From: Alphaproteobacteria bacterium
GTDB taxonomy: Bacteria; Pseudomonadota; Alphaproteobacteria; Micavibrionales; Micavibrionaceae
Length of the DNA: 55,759 nt
Assembly: GCA_024275825.1 (NCBI GenBank)
Contig: JAJRYK010000021.1
Location: 1-55,759 of the forward strand
Reading direction: 5' to 3'
In this document: piece by piece, positions 44,310 to 53,532 of the stretch
Numbering within the stretch: the first letter of the stretch is position 1
Layout: each line of letters starts with the position of its first letter
Program-made: the position numbers and the translations under genes
Notes under the pieces: generated by a model
Told to the model about the DNA's origin: nothing
Databases searched by the model: none
What the model saw: the letters and a program-made list of their open reading frames with translations, nothing else

Positions 44310-45176
44310 TTATCCTTGTTTCGTGGTCGTCATAAAATAATTCACATCAAGATCTGATTTAGACAGCTTGAAGTTTTGCTCCAGCGGATGAAACATCAGG
44401 CCGGTGATGTCGTGGGGCTTTAGGGCGGCCGCGCGGCAGAATCTGGCGAGTTCTGAGGGTTTGATGAACTTTTTCCATTCATGTGTGCCTTGGGGCACCC
44501 AGCGCAGGAGGTATTCTGCGGCGATAATGCCGAGCAGATAGGATTTTGGATTACGGTTGAGGGTGGAGAAAATCACCAGCCCGCCGGGTTTGACCAGGTT
44601 TGCGCAGTTTTGCACGAAAATGGCGGGGTCGGAGACGTGTTCGAGAATTTCTAAGGCGAGGACGACGTCGAATAATCCACCGTCATTATGATTCCCTCCC
44701 CCGTCATCCCGGACTTGATCCGGGATCTTTTGTACTTTTGTGTTGTCTTTCAAAGATCCCGGCCTGCGCCGGGATGACGGGGAGAGGGGTGACGAAGAGG
44801 TGGATTGGGATGACGGTATAAGGGATTCGGCTGGGCCATTAAAATAGGTGATATCTAGCCCGGATTGTACGGCGTGCGCTTGCGCTGCTTTTATCGCCAC
44901 AGCATCGGCATCCGCGCCGGTGACATTCGCGCCCAGCCTCGCCATAGGCTCACACACCAGCCCGCCGCCGCAGCCGATATCGAGGATAGAGAGGTCTTTG
45001 AAAGGGGTGAGGGGCTTCGCGTCCAGGCCATAATGGCCGCAGATTTGATCCTTAAGATAGCTCAGCCGCGCGGGGTTTAGGCGGTGGAGCGGCGCAAAGG
45101 GGCCGTCCTCATCCCACCAGTTGGCAGCGTCTTTTGCAAAATGCGCAATCTCTTTTTGGTCAATAGTGCTGGACAT
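44310..45176 (-). CDS. ubiG: Ubiquinone biosynthesis O-methyltransferase UbiG, with palindrome-encoded insert
   Basis: 288 residues; typical UbiG has about 240-250. Catalyses both O-methylations in ubiquinone synthesis. Motif I is SILDIGCGGGLVCEPMARLG, then VTGADA, FDVVLALEILEHV and the C-terminal membrane-binding and catalytic part KPGGLVIFSTLNRN, YLLRWVPQGTHEWKKF. Residues about 125-170 are extra: SSQSTSSSPLSPSSRRRPGS through IPDQVRDDGGGNHNDGG, most of it encoded by a palindromic repeat (44698-44782) inserted in frame between motif I's substrate loop and FDVV. The start SSTIDQKEIAHFAKDAANWWD fits. Confidence 0.95.
   Translation of the reverse strand: MSSTIDQKEIAHFAKDAANWWDEDGPFAPLHRLNPARLSYLKDQICGHYGLDAKPLTPFKDLSILDIGCGGGLVCEPMARLGANVTGADADAVAIKAAQAHAVQSGLDITYFNGPAESLIPSSQSTSSSPLSPSSRRRPGSLKDNTKVQKIPDQVRDDGGGNHNDGGLFDVVLALEILEHVSDPAIFVQNCANLVKPGGLVIFSTLNRNPKSYLLGIIAAEYLLRWVPQGTHEWKKFIKPSELARFCRAAALKPHDITGLMFHPLEQNFKLSKSDLDVNYFMTTTKQG
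44698..44782. repeat. GTCATCCCGG-type palindrome inserted in frame in ubiG
   Basis: 85 bases: CCCCGTCATCCCGGACTTGA on one side, CCGGGATGACGGGG on the other, with CCGGGATCTTT and AAAGATCCCGG inside. Reading frame is kept. The encoded peptide SRRRPGS to IPDQVRDDG is a well-known translation of this repeat, which usually sits between genes. Confidence 0.92.
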
Positions 45177-45209
45177 AAACTGTACTTTTCTTGTAGAAGG
45201 TATAGGCTT

Positions 45210-45368
45210 TTAAACCACAGATGAACACAGATGAACATGGATTTTTTTGGTTCACGCAAAGCGCGCAAAAGGTTTAATAAAAATTCTTTGTGATCTTTGC
45301 GTTTTTTAATCTTTGCGACCTTTGCGTGAACTTTTTTATCTGTATTCATCCGTCTCCATCTGTGGTTA
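45210..45368. repeat. Nested double hairpin repeat
   Basis: Outer arms: TAAACCACAGATGAACACAG on the left and CCATCTGTGGTTA on the right. Nested inside is a second hairpin with GGTTCACGCAAAGCGCGC on the left and CGACCTTTGCGTGAAC on the right, the GCAAAG type also seen at 10355. So one repeat family appears to sit inside another. The site is the gap between ubiG (minus) and lysC (plus), which are divergent, so it also overlies their promoter region. Confidence 0.88.
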
Positions 45369-45404
45369 ATAAAATACTTAAAGCGTTAATAGAGACAAGA
45401 AGAT

Positions 45405-46640
45405 ATGGCCCTAATCGTTGCAAAATTTGGTGGAACGTCCGTAGCGGATGTGGAGCGCATTGGGATTGTTGCGGATAAAATCGCGCGTGAGATCGCGCTT
45501 GGGCATTCTTTGGTGGTGGTGGTTTCGGCGATGTCTGGTGTGACGAACCAGCTTATCCAATATTGCGCAGACACCAGCCCGCTTTATGATGCGCGGGAAT
45601 ATGATGTGGTTGTGTCGAGTGGGGAGCAGGTGGTTGCCGGTCTGCTGGCGCTGGCGCTGCAAAAGCGCGGTGTGAATGCGCGCAGCTGGATGGGGTGGCA
45701 AATCCCGATCCGCACCAACGATATGCACGGCAAGGCGCGGATTGAGGGGATTGAAACGGATGAGCTGCATACGCGCCTTGGTACGGGTGAGGTTGTTGTT
45801 GTGCCGGGCTTTCAGGGTGTGACGGATGCAGGGCGCATTTCGACGTTGGGGCGCGGGGGCTCTGATACGACGGCGGTTGCGCTGGCCGTGGCGCTGGGGG
45901 CTGATCGTTGTGATATTTATACCGATGTGGACGGGGTCTATACGACCGATCCGCGTATAGTGTCCAAGGCGAGAAAGCTTAAAACAATTTCGTTTGAGGA
46001 AATGATTGAAATGGCCTCGGCTGGTGCGCGGGTGCTGCAAACGCGCTCGGTTGAAATTGCCATGAAAAGGGGCGTAAAGCTGCAGGTGCTCTCAAGTTTT
46101 GAGGATCATATCGGCAGTGATTTACCAGGAACATTAGTAACCAGTGAGGAAAGTATCGTGGAAGAGGAACTTGTTAGCGGCATCGCCTATGACCGTAATG
46201 AAGCGAAAGTCACATTATTGAATGTGCCGGATGTGCCCGGCGTGGCGGCGATGGTGTTTCAATCGCTTGCGGGTGCGGCGGTAAATGTAGATATGATTGT
46301 TCAAAACATCTCATCCGATGGGAAGGCCACAGATTTGACCTTTACCATTGGCCGAGCTGATCTGGGGAAGGCGATGGAGACCTTGGGCAGCGTGGAAACG
46401 CTTAAGGGTGTTGATGTTCAGAGCAAAGAAAATCTTTCTAAAGTCTCTGTCGTTGGTGTGGGCATGATTTCACATCACGGCGTGGCGAGCAAAATGTTTG
46501 AAACGCTGGCGGAAAAGAACATCAACATTCATGTGATTTCTACATCTGAGATCAAAATCAGCGTTTTGATTGATGAGGAATATACGGAGCTTGCTGTGCG
46601 CTCACTCCATGCTGCCTATGGGCTCGAGCAAGACGCTTAA
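45405..46640 (+). CDS. lysC: Aspartate kinase
   Basis: 411 residues. Phosphorylates aspartate, first step to lysine, methionine and threonine. Kinase domain: MALIVAKFGGTSVADVERIG, VSAMSGVTNQLI, VSSGEQVV, FQGVTDAGRISTLGRGGSDT and YTDVDGVYTTDPR. Two ACT domains at the C-terminus (about 265-400) with LNVPDVPGVAAMVFQSLAG give feedback control by lysine and threonine. lysA, later in this pathway, is also in the window. The start codon lies past a nested hairpin repeat; ends at a clear terminator. Confidence 0.97.
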   Translation: MALIVAKFGGTSVADVERIGIVADKIAREIALGHSLVVVVSAMSGVTNQLIQYCADTSPLYDAREYDVVVSSGEQVVAGLLALALQKRGVNARSWMGWQIPIRTNDMHGKARIEGIETDELHTRLGTGEVVVVPGFQGVTDAGRISTLGRGGSDTTAVALAVALGADRCDIYTDVDGVYTTDPRIVSKARKLKTISFEEMIEMASAGARVLQTRSVEIAMKRGVKLQVLSSFEDHIGSDLPGTLVTSEESIVEEELVSGIAYDRNEAKVTLLNVPDVPGVAAMVFQSLAGAAVNVDMIVQNISSDGKATDLTFTIGRADLGKAMETLGSVETLKGVDVQSKENLSKVSVVGVGMISHHGVASKMFETLAEKNINIHVISTSEIKISVLIDEEYTELAVRSLHAAYGLEQDA

Positions 46641-46661
46641 GATTTTCCCGGCCTCGATCCT

Positions 46662-46688
46662 CCCCCTCAGGAGGAGGGGGTCTTTTTT
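46662..46688 (+). terminator. Intrinsic terminator of lysC
   Basis: CCCCCTC (46662-46668) pairs with GAGGGGG (46674-46680) around a five-base loop, followed by TCTTTTTT. It lies 22 bases after the lysC stop. The sequence CCTCCCCCTCAGG resembles one end of the GC-rich repeat elements in this window, so a repeat end may have been recruited as terminator. Confidence 0.78.
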
Positions 46689-46743
46689 AGCCTTCAATAA
46701 ATCCCTAGCGAACACCCGGATAATCGTATAGTCTGGCGACATC

Positions 46744-47601
46744 ATGACACAGATGCAGCAGCAGAGCGTCCCTCTTCCTGAGGAGGATCTATACCACGCC
46801 GATATGCCGGTGGGTGATGTGCTGCGCCGTGCGCGTGAGCATTACGGTCAAACCTGTCAGGATATTCAGCGCGCCTTGCGCATTGGATCTGCCCAAATCA
46901 GAGCAATTGAGAGCGGTGATATGGACCAGCTGCCGGGGCGGGTTTACGCGATTGGTTTTGTGCGCTCTTACGCCGAATATCTGGGCATGGATGGCGATAA
47001 GATGGTGGCGCTGTTTAAAGCGCAATATGGCCGAAAAGCGACCGATCCCGGTCTTGATTTCCCGGTTGCAGCGTCGGAGACAAAAATGCCGCCCTTGTGG
47101 CTGGTTGGTGCGTCTTTGGCGGTGGTGATTCTTGTAACAGTCGTTTTGGTCTCGTTTCTGAATGCTGATCGTGCTGATGTTACGCGCGTGCCGGATGTCA
47201 AGGATGTCATAAGCCTGGGTAATGCTGAAGTCTCCGGTGATGTCTTCGGTCCGTTTATCCCGCTGGGCTTTGATCCCAACGCCGAGATTACAGCCGTTGA
47301 GCAGCACATAAAGCCCGAAGGTATTATCCTGACCATGACAGAAAATAGCTGGGTGGAGATTAAGGATAAAGGCGGCAAGGTTTTGGTCTCGCAAGTGTTG
47401 CAGGCCGGTGATCAATATGTGATGCCGCCGCGCTCTGACCTAACCATGTCGCTGGGCAATGCTGGCGGTGTGCGTTTGGAGATTGATGGGCAAGCGCTCA
47501 AGCCTCTCGGCAAGCTCGGAACTGTGATGCGCAACATTCCGCTAGATCTTGAATATCTCCAAAAAACCTATACAACCAGTTCGTCTGAAACTACGGAATA
47601 G
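46744..47601 (+). CDS. RodZ-like helix-turn-helix membrane protein
   Basis: 285 residues. N-terminal HTH_25 domain (about 22-90: [21 protein letters not shown], ending with [20 protein letters not shown] region), then a membrane helix ([20 protein letters not shown], about 118-138), and a C-terminal DUF4115 beta domain (about 200-275: [20 protein letters not shown]). RodZ links the MreB cytoskeleton to the elongation machinery and keeps rod shape. This one matches in domain order; the cytoplasmic part is a little short. Six bases before prfA, so probably same transcript. Confidence 0.88.
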   Translation: MTQMQQQSVPLPEEDLYHADMPVGDVLRRAREHYGQTCQDIQRALRIGSAQIRAIESGDMDQLPGRVYAIGFVRSYAEYLGMDGDKMVALFKAQYGRKATDPGLDFPVAASETKMPPLWLVGASLAVVILVTVVLVSFLNADRADVTRVPDVKDVISLGNAEVSGDVFGPFIPLGFDPNAEITAVEQHIKPEGIILTMTENSWVEIKDKGGKVLVSQVLQAGDQYVMPPRSDLTMSLGNAGGVRLEIDGQALKPLGKLGTVMRNIPLDLEYLQKTYTTSSSETTE

Positions 47602-47606
47602 CCATC

Positions 47607-48671
47607 ATGTCTATGAAAGAGAAATTGAGCTCCATTAAGGCGCGTCATGAGGAATTGGCTGCGCTGATGTCTGCGGGCGGGCTTAATGGTGAGGTGTTTA
47701 CCAAGCTCTCGGTGGAGTATGCGGAGCTCTCCCCTGTGGTCGAAGCGATCGACGAATATACCGGCGGGCTGGAGGAGCAGGAGAGCTTGCAGGAAATGCT
47801 GGCTGATCCAGAGATGAAGGATATGGCAAGCGAAGAGCTTGTCGTGCTCAATAAGCGTATCCCAGAGTTGGAGCACCAAATTCGCCTCGCGCTTATTCCC
47901 AAGGACGAAGCGGATAGCCGCAATGCGATTTTAGAGATTCGCGCTGGTACGGGCGGCGATGAGGCCGCTTTGTTCGCTTCTGATTTGTTCACCATGTATA
48001 AGGGCTACGCCGCGCAGCAGGGCTGGACATTGGAGGTCATGGAGGCCTCGGAAAGCGATATTGGCGGCTATAAGCAAATTATCGCGCAAGTGACCGGCCG
48101 CAATGTGTTTGCGCGCCTCAAATACGAATCCGGCGCGCACCGTGTGCAGCGCGTGCCAAAGACCGAGAGCGGGGGGCGCATTCATACCTCTGCTGCGACT
48201 GTGGCTGTCTTGCCTGAAGCTGAAGACGTTGATGTCGAGATTAACCCAGCTGATTTGAAAATTGATACATTCAAGTCGCAAGGCGCGGGCGGACAGCACG
48301 TGAACACGACCGACAGTGCCGTACGCATGACCCACATTCCTACCGGCGTGGTGGTGGAGATGCAGGAAGAGCGCTCCCAACACAAGAACCGGGCCAAGGC
48401 TCTGACGGTGCTGCGCACGCGCATATATGATCTGCAGCGCCAAAAGCTGGCTGATGAACGCGCGGCCGATCGTAAAGAGCAGGTCGGCACAGGCGATCGC
48501 TCTGACCGCATCCGCACCTATAATTTCCCCCAAGGCCGCGTAACAGACCATCGGATCAATCTAACACTCTATAAGCTGGAGGAGGTTTTGAGCGGCGTAG
48601 CCATGGATGAAATAGTGCAGGCGCTTACCGCAGAAGACCATGCAGCGGCGCTATCAGCAATGGGTAGCTAG
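47607..48671 (+). CDS. prfA: Peptide chain release factor 1
   Basis: 354 residues, normal for RF1, which reads UAA and UAG. The stop-codon recognition region is near [13 protein letters not shown] to the P-x-T loop, and the peptidyl-hydrolysis motif is [18 protein letters not shown] (Gly-Gly-Gln, Gln methylated by PrmC). C-terminal [20 protein letters not shown] fits. It overlaps a minus-strand membrane gene by 47 bases at its 3' end. prmC, whose product modifies this protein, follows but is separated from it by that opposite-strand gene. Confidence 0.97.
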   Translation: MSMKEKLSSIKARHEELAALMSAGGLNGEVFTKLSVEYAELSPVVEAIDEYTGGLEEQESLQEMLADPEMKDMASEELVVLNKRIPELEHQIRLALIPKDEADSRNAILEIRAGTGGDEAALFASDLFTMYKGYAAQQGWTLEVMEASESDIGGYKQIIAQVTGRNVFARLKYESGAHRVQRVPKTESGGRIHTSAATVAVLPEAEDVDVEINPADLKIDTFKSQGAGGQHVNTTDSAVRMTHIPTGVVVEMQEERSQHKNRAKALTVLRTRIYDLQRQKLADERAADRKEQVGTGDRSDRIRTYNFPQGRVTDHRINLTLYKLEEVLSGVAMDEIVQALTAEDHAAALSAMGS

Positions 48672-49134
48672 TGGTTATTAGCAATAGAAGTGCTGGTATG
48701 GAGGCTAGCAACCCAAAAAATAATGTCATGGTGCAGACAAACCCGAGCACTGAAGCTAAAAAATAAAAGAGAATAGGAAACTCATCTTTTTTTGCTTTTT
48801 GTATGGACCCAAGTTTTATATAGCCTGATTGAAACCCCATGCGAACTATAGAAAAACAAAAAAAGCTCATGCCGTACATAAAGAATGCAATTCCAAGGAT
48901 GTTTTGTTCAAAAATGATGGCTACAGGTGAGAGCGCAGAGATGGCTATAAGGATTTTTAGTGTTGATATGTGGTCTCTTATACTTTCATCAAAGGTGATT
49001 GGATCACTTTCTCTCGTTATTTCATCATTATTCCATGGAATAAAGACTCCTTTTTTATTTTGCCGCAAAAGGTAAAGAAGCAAAAAAGTAAAAATAATGG
49101 GAAAAACAAATGATTGCCCTAGTGAAATATTCAT
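48625..49134 (-). CDS. Hypothetical multi-pass membrane protein, 169 aa
   Basis: Not recognised. Four hydrophobic stretches: [15 protein letters not shown] (about 9-23), [15 protein letters not shown] (about 62-80), [18 protein letters not shown] (about 85-103) and [20 protein letters not shown] followed by [12 protein letters not shown] at the C-terminus. The DNA is markedly AT-rich and sits on the opposite strand between prfA and prmC, normally close neighbours, so it looks like an insertion. The 3' end overlaps the prfA end. Start [11 protein letters not shown] is without a strong ribosome site. Function unknown. Confidence 0.6.
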   Translation of the reverse strand: MNISLGQSFVFPIIFTFLLLYLLRQNKKGVFIPWNNDEITRESDPITFDESIRDHISTLKILIAISALSPVAIIFEQNILGIAFFMYGMSFFCFSIVRMGFQSGYIKLGSIQKAKKDEFPILFYFLASVLGFVCTMTLFFGLLASIPALLLLITTSYPLLIAPLHGLLR

Positions 49135-49150
49135 GTGGACCTAAATAGTG

Positions 49151-50002
49151 ATGAAACTTTCTAATCTTTATAAAACCATAAAAGCGCAACTCGAAAAAGC
49201 ACAAATAGGTACTGCTGACCTTGATGCGCGCTGGATGATTGAGCGGCGCACGGGCTATCGCTGGGCGGATATCGTGGCAGATGGAGCGCAAATGACGGCC
49301 CCCACGGCTCTGGAGGCCATTGAGGCTGATCTGCAGCGCCGCATCGCGGGCGAGCCTTTATCACGCATTTATGGTGAGCGGGAGTTTTGGGGGCGGGCGT
49401 TTAAACTCTCGCCAGAGACGCTCGATCCGCGGCCTGATACCGAAACACTGATTGAGGCTGTGCTGGCGCGCTATAAAGACGCGCCGCCGAAGACGGTTTT
49501 GGATCTGGGTACGGGTACGGGCTGTATTTTGGTGACGCTTTTGTGTGAATTCCCCGAGGCCACTGGTATCGGCGTTGATTTATCGCTCGGCGCGCTCAAA
49601 ACGGCGCAGGAGAATGCGCAGGCGCATGGCGCGGCGGATCGCACGCGCTTTAACGAAGGGTCCTGGTTCGCGCCGCTGGAGGGCGAGCACTTTGATCTGA
49701 TTGTCTCGAATCCCCCCTATATTGCCGAATCTGTGATCCCCACCCTGTCCAAAGCGGTGCAGAATCATGACCCGATTCTGGCTTTATCAGGAGGCGAGGA
49801 TGGTTTGGCGGCCTATAAAAGCATTTTTTCACAGCTATCGGCGCATTTAAATCCACATGGCCGGGCGTTTTTTGAGATTGGTTTTGATCAGGAGGACGCG
49901 GTTACGCGACTCGGCAAGGAATATCGGATTCGCATTGAAGTGTGCCATCGTGATTTAGCAGGCCAGCCGCGGGTTTTAGAAATGAGTTGTGGGGATAAAT
50001 GA
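49151..50002 (+). CDS. prmC: Release factor glutamine methyltransferase PrmC
   Basis: 283 residues from ATG 49151; a GTG one codon earlier is unlikely. Methylates the glutamine of the GGQ motif of RF1 and RF2 using SAM. N-terminal helical recognition domain (about 1-90, with RRIAGEPLSRIYGEREFWG), SAM loop LDLGTGTGCILVTLL, and the catalytic IVSNPPYIAE (N-P-P-Y). The partner prfA is upstream, but separated by an antisense membrane-protein gene. No obvious ribosome site before the start. The next gene, DUF4167, begins after 222 bases with a motif array in the gap. Confidence 0.95.
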   Translation: MKLSNLYKTIKAQLEKAQIGTADLDARWMIERRTGYRWADIVADGAQMTAPTALEAIEADLQRRIAGEPLSRIYGEREFWGRAFKLSPETLDPRPDTETLIEAVLARYKDAPPKTVLDLGTGTGCILVTLLCEFPEATGIGVDLSLGALKTAQENAQAHGAADRTRFNEGSWFAPLEGEHFDLIVSNPPYIAESVIPTLSKAVQNHDPILALSGGEDGLAAYKSIFSQLSAHLNPHGRAFFEIGFDQEDAVTRLGKEYRIRIEVCHRDLAGQPRVLEMSCGDK

Positions 50003-50137
50003 TTTTTTTTTGCCCGCGGCGCTTGTAAACCCAAAGCCCCCCGATGTAGATTTTATGCAGCTCAACACACAACGCACGAACACAGCTAGATAAGGAATTC
50101 AACACACCTTGATGGCTGCGTTTTAAAATTCCGGGCT

Positions 50138-50186
50138 GTACGCTTGGGACTAGCCATATGTACGTGAATCATGTATGGTGTACGTG
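50138..50186 (+). promoter_or_regulatory. Array of three TGTACG boxes upstream of the DUF4167 gene
   Basis: TGTACG begins at 50138, 50159 and 50179, spacings of 21 and 20 bases, two helical turns each; the last two extend to TGTACGTG. ATG 50225 follows 39 bases after the last box. Regular spacing on one face of the helix suggests binding of a protein dimer series. No known regulator is assigned. The site could alternatively be a chance cluster. Confidence 0.4.
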
Positions 50187-50224
50187 TATGTGTTTTAACA
50201 GAATCAAAATGGATATTAAAAATT

Positions 50225-50674
50225 ATGAGACACGGATCATCATCAAATAGACGTCAGCGCAGCAGGGGCGGTAGCAACAGAGGCAATGGCGGACGTCGCA
50301 GCGGCGGTCAGCAAAAGACGCAGGTCTATGACAGCAACGGCCCAGATGTGCGTATTCGCGGCACGGCTTATCAAGTTACTGAAAAGTATGCAGCTTTAGC
50401 GAGGGACGCAAATGCGGCTGGCGATATTGTGTTGGCGCAGAGCTATCTACAGTACGCAGAGCACTATCAGCGCATCATCAGCTCGTGGAACTTGGAAGAA
50501 AAAGCACAAGCTGATGACCGTAGCGAAGGCAGGGCGAAAGATGAGAGTGCCGTTAAAGAGAAGACTCAGCAGAAAGAGGATTTATCTTTGCCAGCCAGCA
50601 TCTTAGGTGAAGAGGCTAAGGCATCATCTGAGGCAAAATCTGACGCACGTACGGCTGAGTTGAGCAACGCTTAG
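50225..50674 (+). CDS. DUF4167 domain protein, arginine-rich
   Basis: 149 residues from ATG 50225 (MRHGSSSNRRQRSRGG); the open frame back to 50171 overlaps the motif array and is not conserved. An R/G/S/N-rich basic N-terminus (about 1-35) suits RNA binding, then the DUF4167 core (about 36-85: TQVYDSNGPDVRIRGTAYQV, KYAALARDANAAGD, YLQYAEHYQRII). The C-terminal part is charged and disordered. The family is restricted to alphaproteobacteria and lies between prmC and clpB there. RNA or ribosome association is inferred from the composition. A TTCG-loop terminator follows. Confidence 0.88.
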   Translation: MRHGSSSNRRQRSRGGSNRGNGGRRSGGQQKTQVYDSNGPDVRIRGTAYQVTEKYAALARDANAAGDIVLAQSYLQYAEHYQRIISSWNLEEKAQADDRSEGRAKDESAVKEKTQQKEDLSLPASILGEEAKASSEAKSDARTAELSNA

Positions 50675-50698
50675 TCATCGTTATCATGGAATTTTAAG

Positions 50699-50721
50699 AG
50701 GCGGCTTCGGTCGCCTTTTTT
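50699..50721 (+). terminator. Intrinsic terminator with TTCG loop
   Basis: AGGCGGC (50699-50705), loop TTCG, then GTCGCCT (50710-50716) and TTTTT. One G-T pair. It lies 25 bases after the DUF4167 stop and isolates it from clpB. Confidence 0.88.
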
Positions 50722-50813
50722 CGTAAAAAAATTATCCTCAAGTGATCTGTTTTTCAATCTCTTTCGTATATGATATAAGAGTTGAATATCAGCATGAGTG
50801 AGGATCGCTAAAT

Positions 50814-53453
50814 ATGGATTTTGATAAATTTACCGAGAAAACCCGGGGGTTTCTACAACAGGCGCAAACGCTTGCGATGCGTTCTGATCACCAGTCTTTG
50901 GAGCCCGAGCATTTGCTTAAGGTTATGTTGGATGATTCTGGTGCGGTTGTGTCAAAGATCATTCAGATCGCGGATGGTGATGCGGGGCGGCTGCGCTCTG
51001 CTGTTGAGGGTGCGCTGGCGAAGTTGCCGGCAGTGACGGGCGCCGGTGCGGGGCAGTTACGCCTTTCAGGTGATATCGTAAAAATACTCGATAACGCCTT
51101 GAATTTAGCCGAAAAAGCGGGTGATAAGTTTGTCACTGGAGAGCGCGTTTTACAGGCCATGATCATGGCCAAAAAATCTGATATTGCCGGGTTTATTGAG
51201 GATGCTGGCCTTACGGATGCGGCCCTTAATCAGGCGATCAATGACATGCGCAAGGGACGTACGGCTGATACAGCCAGCGCGGAGGATCAGTTTGATGCGC
51301 TGAATAAATACGCGCATGATTTGACGCAGGCGGCGCGTGACGGCAAACTCGATCCGATCATTGGCCGAGATGAGGAGATCCGCCGCACGGTGCAGGTGCT
51401 TTCACGCCGGACAAAGAATAACCCCGTGCTGATTGGTGAGCCGGGTGTAGGAAAAACCGCGATTATCGAAGGGCTGGCGCAGCGCATTATTAATGGCGAT
51501 GTGCCGGAAAGCCTGAAGCATAAGCGTTTGATGTCATTGGATTTAGGCGCGCTGCTGGCGGGCGCGAAGTTCCGCGGGGAGTTTGAGGAACGCTTAAAAG
51601 CTGTTCTGGATGAGGTAAAAGCCGCGTCTGGTGAGGTTGTCTTGTTTCTGGATGAGCTGCATATGATTGTTGGTGCGGGCGCCACCGGTGATGGTTCTAT
51701 GGACGCTGGGAATATGCTCAAACCCGCTCTGGCGCGCGGCGAGCTGCATATGGTGGGCGCGACGACGCTGGATGAATACCGGAAACATATTGAGAAAGAT
51801 GCGGCGCTGGCGCGGCGGTTTCAGCCTGTTTTTGTGTCTGAGCCAACAGTTGAGGATACGATCTCTATCCTGCGGGGGTTAAAGGAAAAGTACGAGTTGC
51901 ATCATGGTGTACGTATCACCGATAACGCGATTGTTAGCGCGGCAACGCTGTCGAACCGTTACATCACCGATCGCTTTTTGCCGGATAAGGCGATTGATCT
52001 GGTTGACGAGGCTGCGGCGCGCATTCGTATGCAGGTTGATAGCAAGCCCGAAGAAATTGATGAGCTTGATCGGCGGATTATTCAGCTGAAGATTGAGCGT
52101 GAAGCGCTGAAAAAAGAATCGGACAAGGCCTCGAAGGACCGTTTGGTTGCTTTGGAAGAGGAACTCAACGGCTTGGAATCAAAGTCAGCTGATTTAACCA
52201 GCCAGTGGGCGGCAGAAAAAGAGAAGCTCAATGCCGGACAGAAACATACGGAAGAGCTGGATCGTGCGCGTAGTGAGCTGGAGCAGGCTGAGCGCGAAGG
52301 TCACTGGGCGGAGGCTAGTGAGCTGAAATACGGCAAGATTCCCGAGCTAGAGGCTAAATTGGCGGCGATGCCGGAGGGGGAGGGCGCGGTGAAATCGACG
52401 TCTCACTTGATCAATGAAGAGGTCACGGAAGATGAAATTGCCCATATTGTCAGCAAATGGACGGGCATTCCGGTGGATAAAATGCTCGAAGGCGAGCGTG
52501 AGAAGCTGCTGCAGATGGAAGACAAGCTGCGCCAGCGCGTTGTCGGGCAGGATGAGGCGGTTGTGGCGGTTTCGAATGCCATTCGCCGCGCGCGCGCAGG
52601 ATTGCAGGATTCGCGCAGGCCGATTGGATCGTTCTTGTTTTTAGGGCCGACGGGCGTAGGAAAGACCGAGCTGACCAAGGCTTTAGCGGAATTTATGTTT
52701 GATGATGAGACGGCTATGATTCGCATGGATATGTCGGAATATATGGAGAAACATGCCGTTGCGCGTATGATCGGCGCCCCACCGGGCTATGTGGGGTATG
52801 AGGAGGGTGGCGCGCTGACCGAAGCCGTGCGGCGCAGGCCCTATCAGGTTGTTTTATTTGATGAAATTGAGAAGGCGCACCCGGATGTGTTTAACGTGTT
52901 GCTCCAGGTTTTGGATGATGGCCGCCTGACGGACGGGCAGGGACGTACGGTTGATTTTTCCAATTGTTTGCTGATCATGACCTCTAATCTGGGGGCGGAG
53001 CATTTGGTGAACCAGCCTGATGGCGCGGATGTGAATGATGTGCGCGAGGATGTGATGAAGGCTGTGCGCGCGGCGTTCAGGCCAGAATTTCTCAACCGCC
53101 TGGATGAAACTCTGCTGTTCAAACGTCTCGATAAATCGCAAATGATGGGCATTATTGATATCCAGCTAGGGTATTTACACGGCTTGCTGGCGGATCGTCA
53201 CGTGCGGCTCGAGGTTGATGCCAAGGCCAAAGAATGGTTGGTTGATCTTGGGTATGAGCCAGCATACGGCGCGCGCCCGCTTAAGCGCGTTATCCAGACG
53301 GAGCTGCAAAATAAACTCGCGGAGATGATCTTGCAGGGCGATGTGGTGGATGGCAGTGTGGTGCAGGTGAGCGTGAAGGGCGATGCGCTTGATTTTAAGA
53401 TCAGAGTAGGGCCCGCGAACAGCGATTCTAAGGATGTAAAATCGGCCGCATAA
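50814..53453 (+). CDS. clpB: ATP-dependent chaperone ClpB
   Basis: 879 residues, full length. The hexameric disaggregase works with DnaK to rescue aggregated proteins. Order: N domain (1-145), AAA1 with Walker [16 protein letters not shown] and Walker [11 protein letters not shown], coiled-coil middle domain (about 405-525: [20 protein letters not shown] onwards), AAA2 with [14 protein letters not shown], Walker [14 protein letters not shown], and the sensor [10 protein letters not shown]. Ribosome site TGAGGA before ATG. Heat-shock control is expected from the family; I see no clear sigma-32 boxes upstream. Confidence 0.98.
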   Translation: MDFDKFTEKTRGFLQQAQTLAMRSDHQSLEPEHLLKVMLDDSGAVVSKIIQIADGDAGRLRSAVEGALAKLPAVTGAGAGQLRLSGDIVKILDNALNLAEKAGDKFVTGERVLQAMIMAKKSDIAGFIEDAGLTDAALNQAINDMRKGRTADTASAEDQFDALNKYAHDLTQAARDGKLDPIIGRDEEIRRTVQVLSRRTKNNPVLIGEPGVGKTAIIEGLAQRIINGDVPESLKHKRLMSLDLGALLAGAKFRGEFEERLKAVLDEVKAASGEVVLFLDELHMIVGAGATGDGSMDAGNMLKPALARGELHMVGATTLDEYRKHIEKDAALARRFQPVFVSEPTVEDTISILRGLKEKYELHHGVRITDNAIVSAATLSNRYITDRFLPDKAIDLVDEAAARIRMQVDSKPEEIDELDRRIIQLKIEREALKKESDKASKDRLVALEEELNGLESKSADLTSQWAAEKEKLNAGQKHTEELDRARSELEQAEREGHWAEASELKYGKIPELEAKLAAMPEGEGAVKSTSHLINEEVTEDEIAHIVSKWTGIPVDKMLEGEREKLLQMEDKLRQRVVGQDEAVVAVSNAIRRARAGLQDSRRPIGSFLFLGPTGVGKTELTKALAEFMFDDETAMIRMDMSEYMEKHAVARMIGAPPGYVGYEEGGALTEAVRRRPYQVVLFDEIEKAHPDVFNVLLQVLDDGRLTDGQGRTVDFSNCLLIMTSNLGAEHLVNQPDGADVNDVREDVMKAVRAAFRPEFLNRLDETLLFKRLDKSQMMGIIDIQLGYLHGLLADRHVRLEVDAKAKEWLVDLGYEPAYGARPLKRVIQTELQNKLAEMILQGDVVDGSVVQVSVKGDALDFKIRVGPANSDSKDVKSAA

Positions 53454-53532
53454 AGCCGGCATTGCGTCTTTGTACGAATTCCGGTAAATTGAAGGTGAAA
53501 GTTCTTTCAACCTCTTCTTTTTCTGGCGCCCC

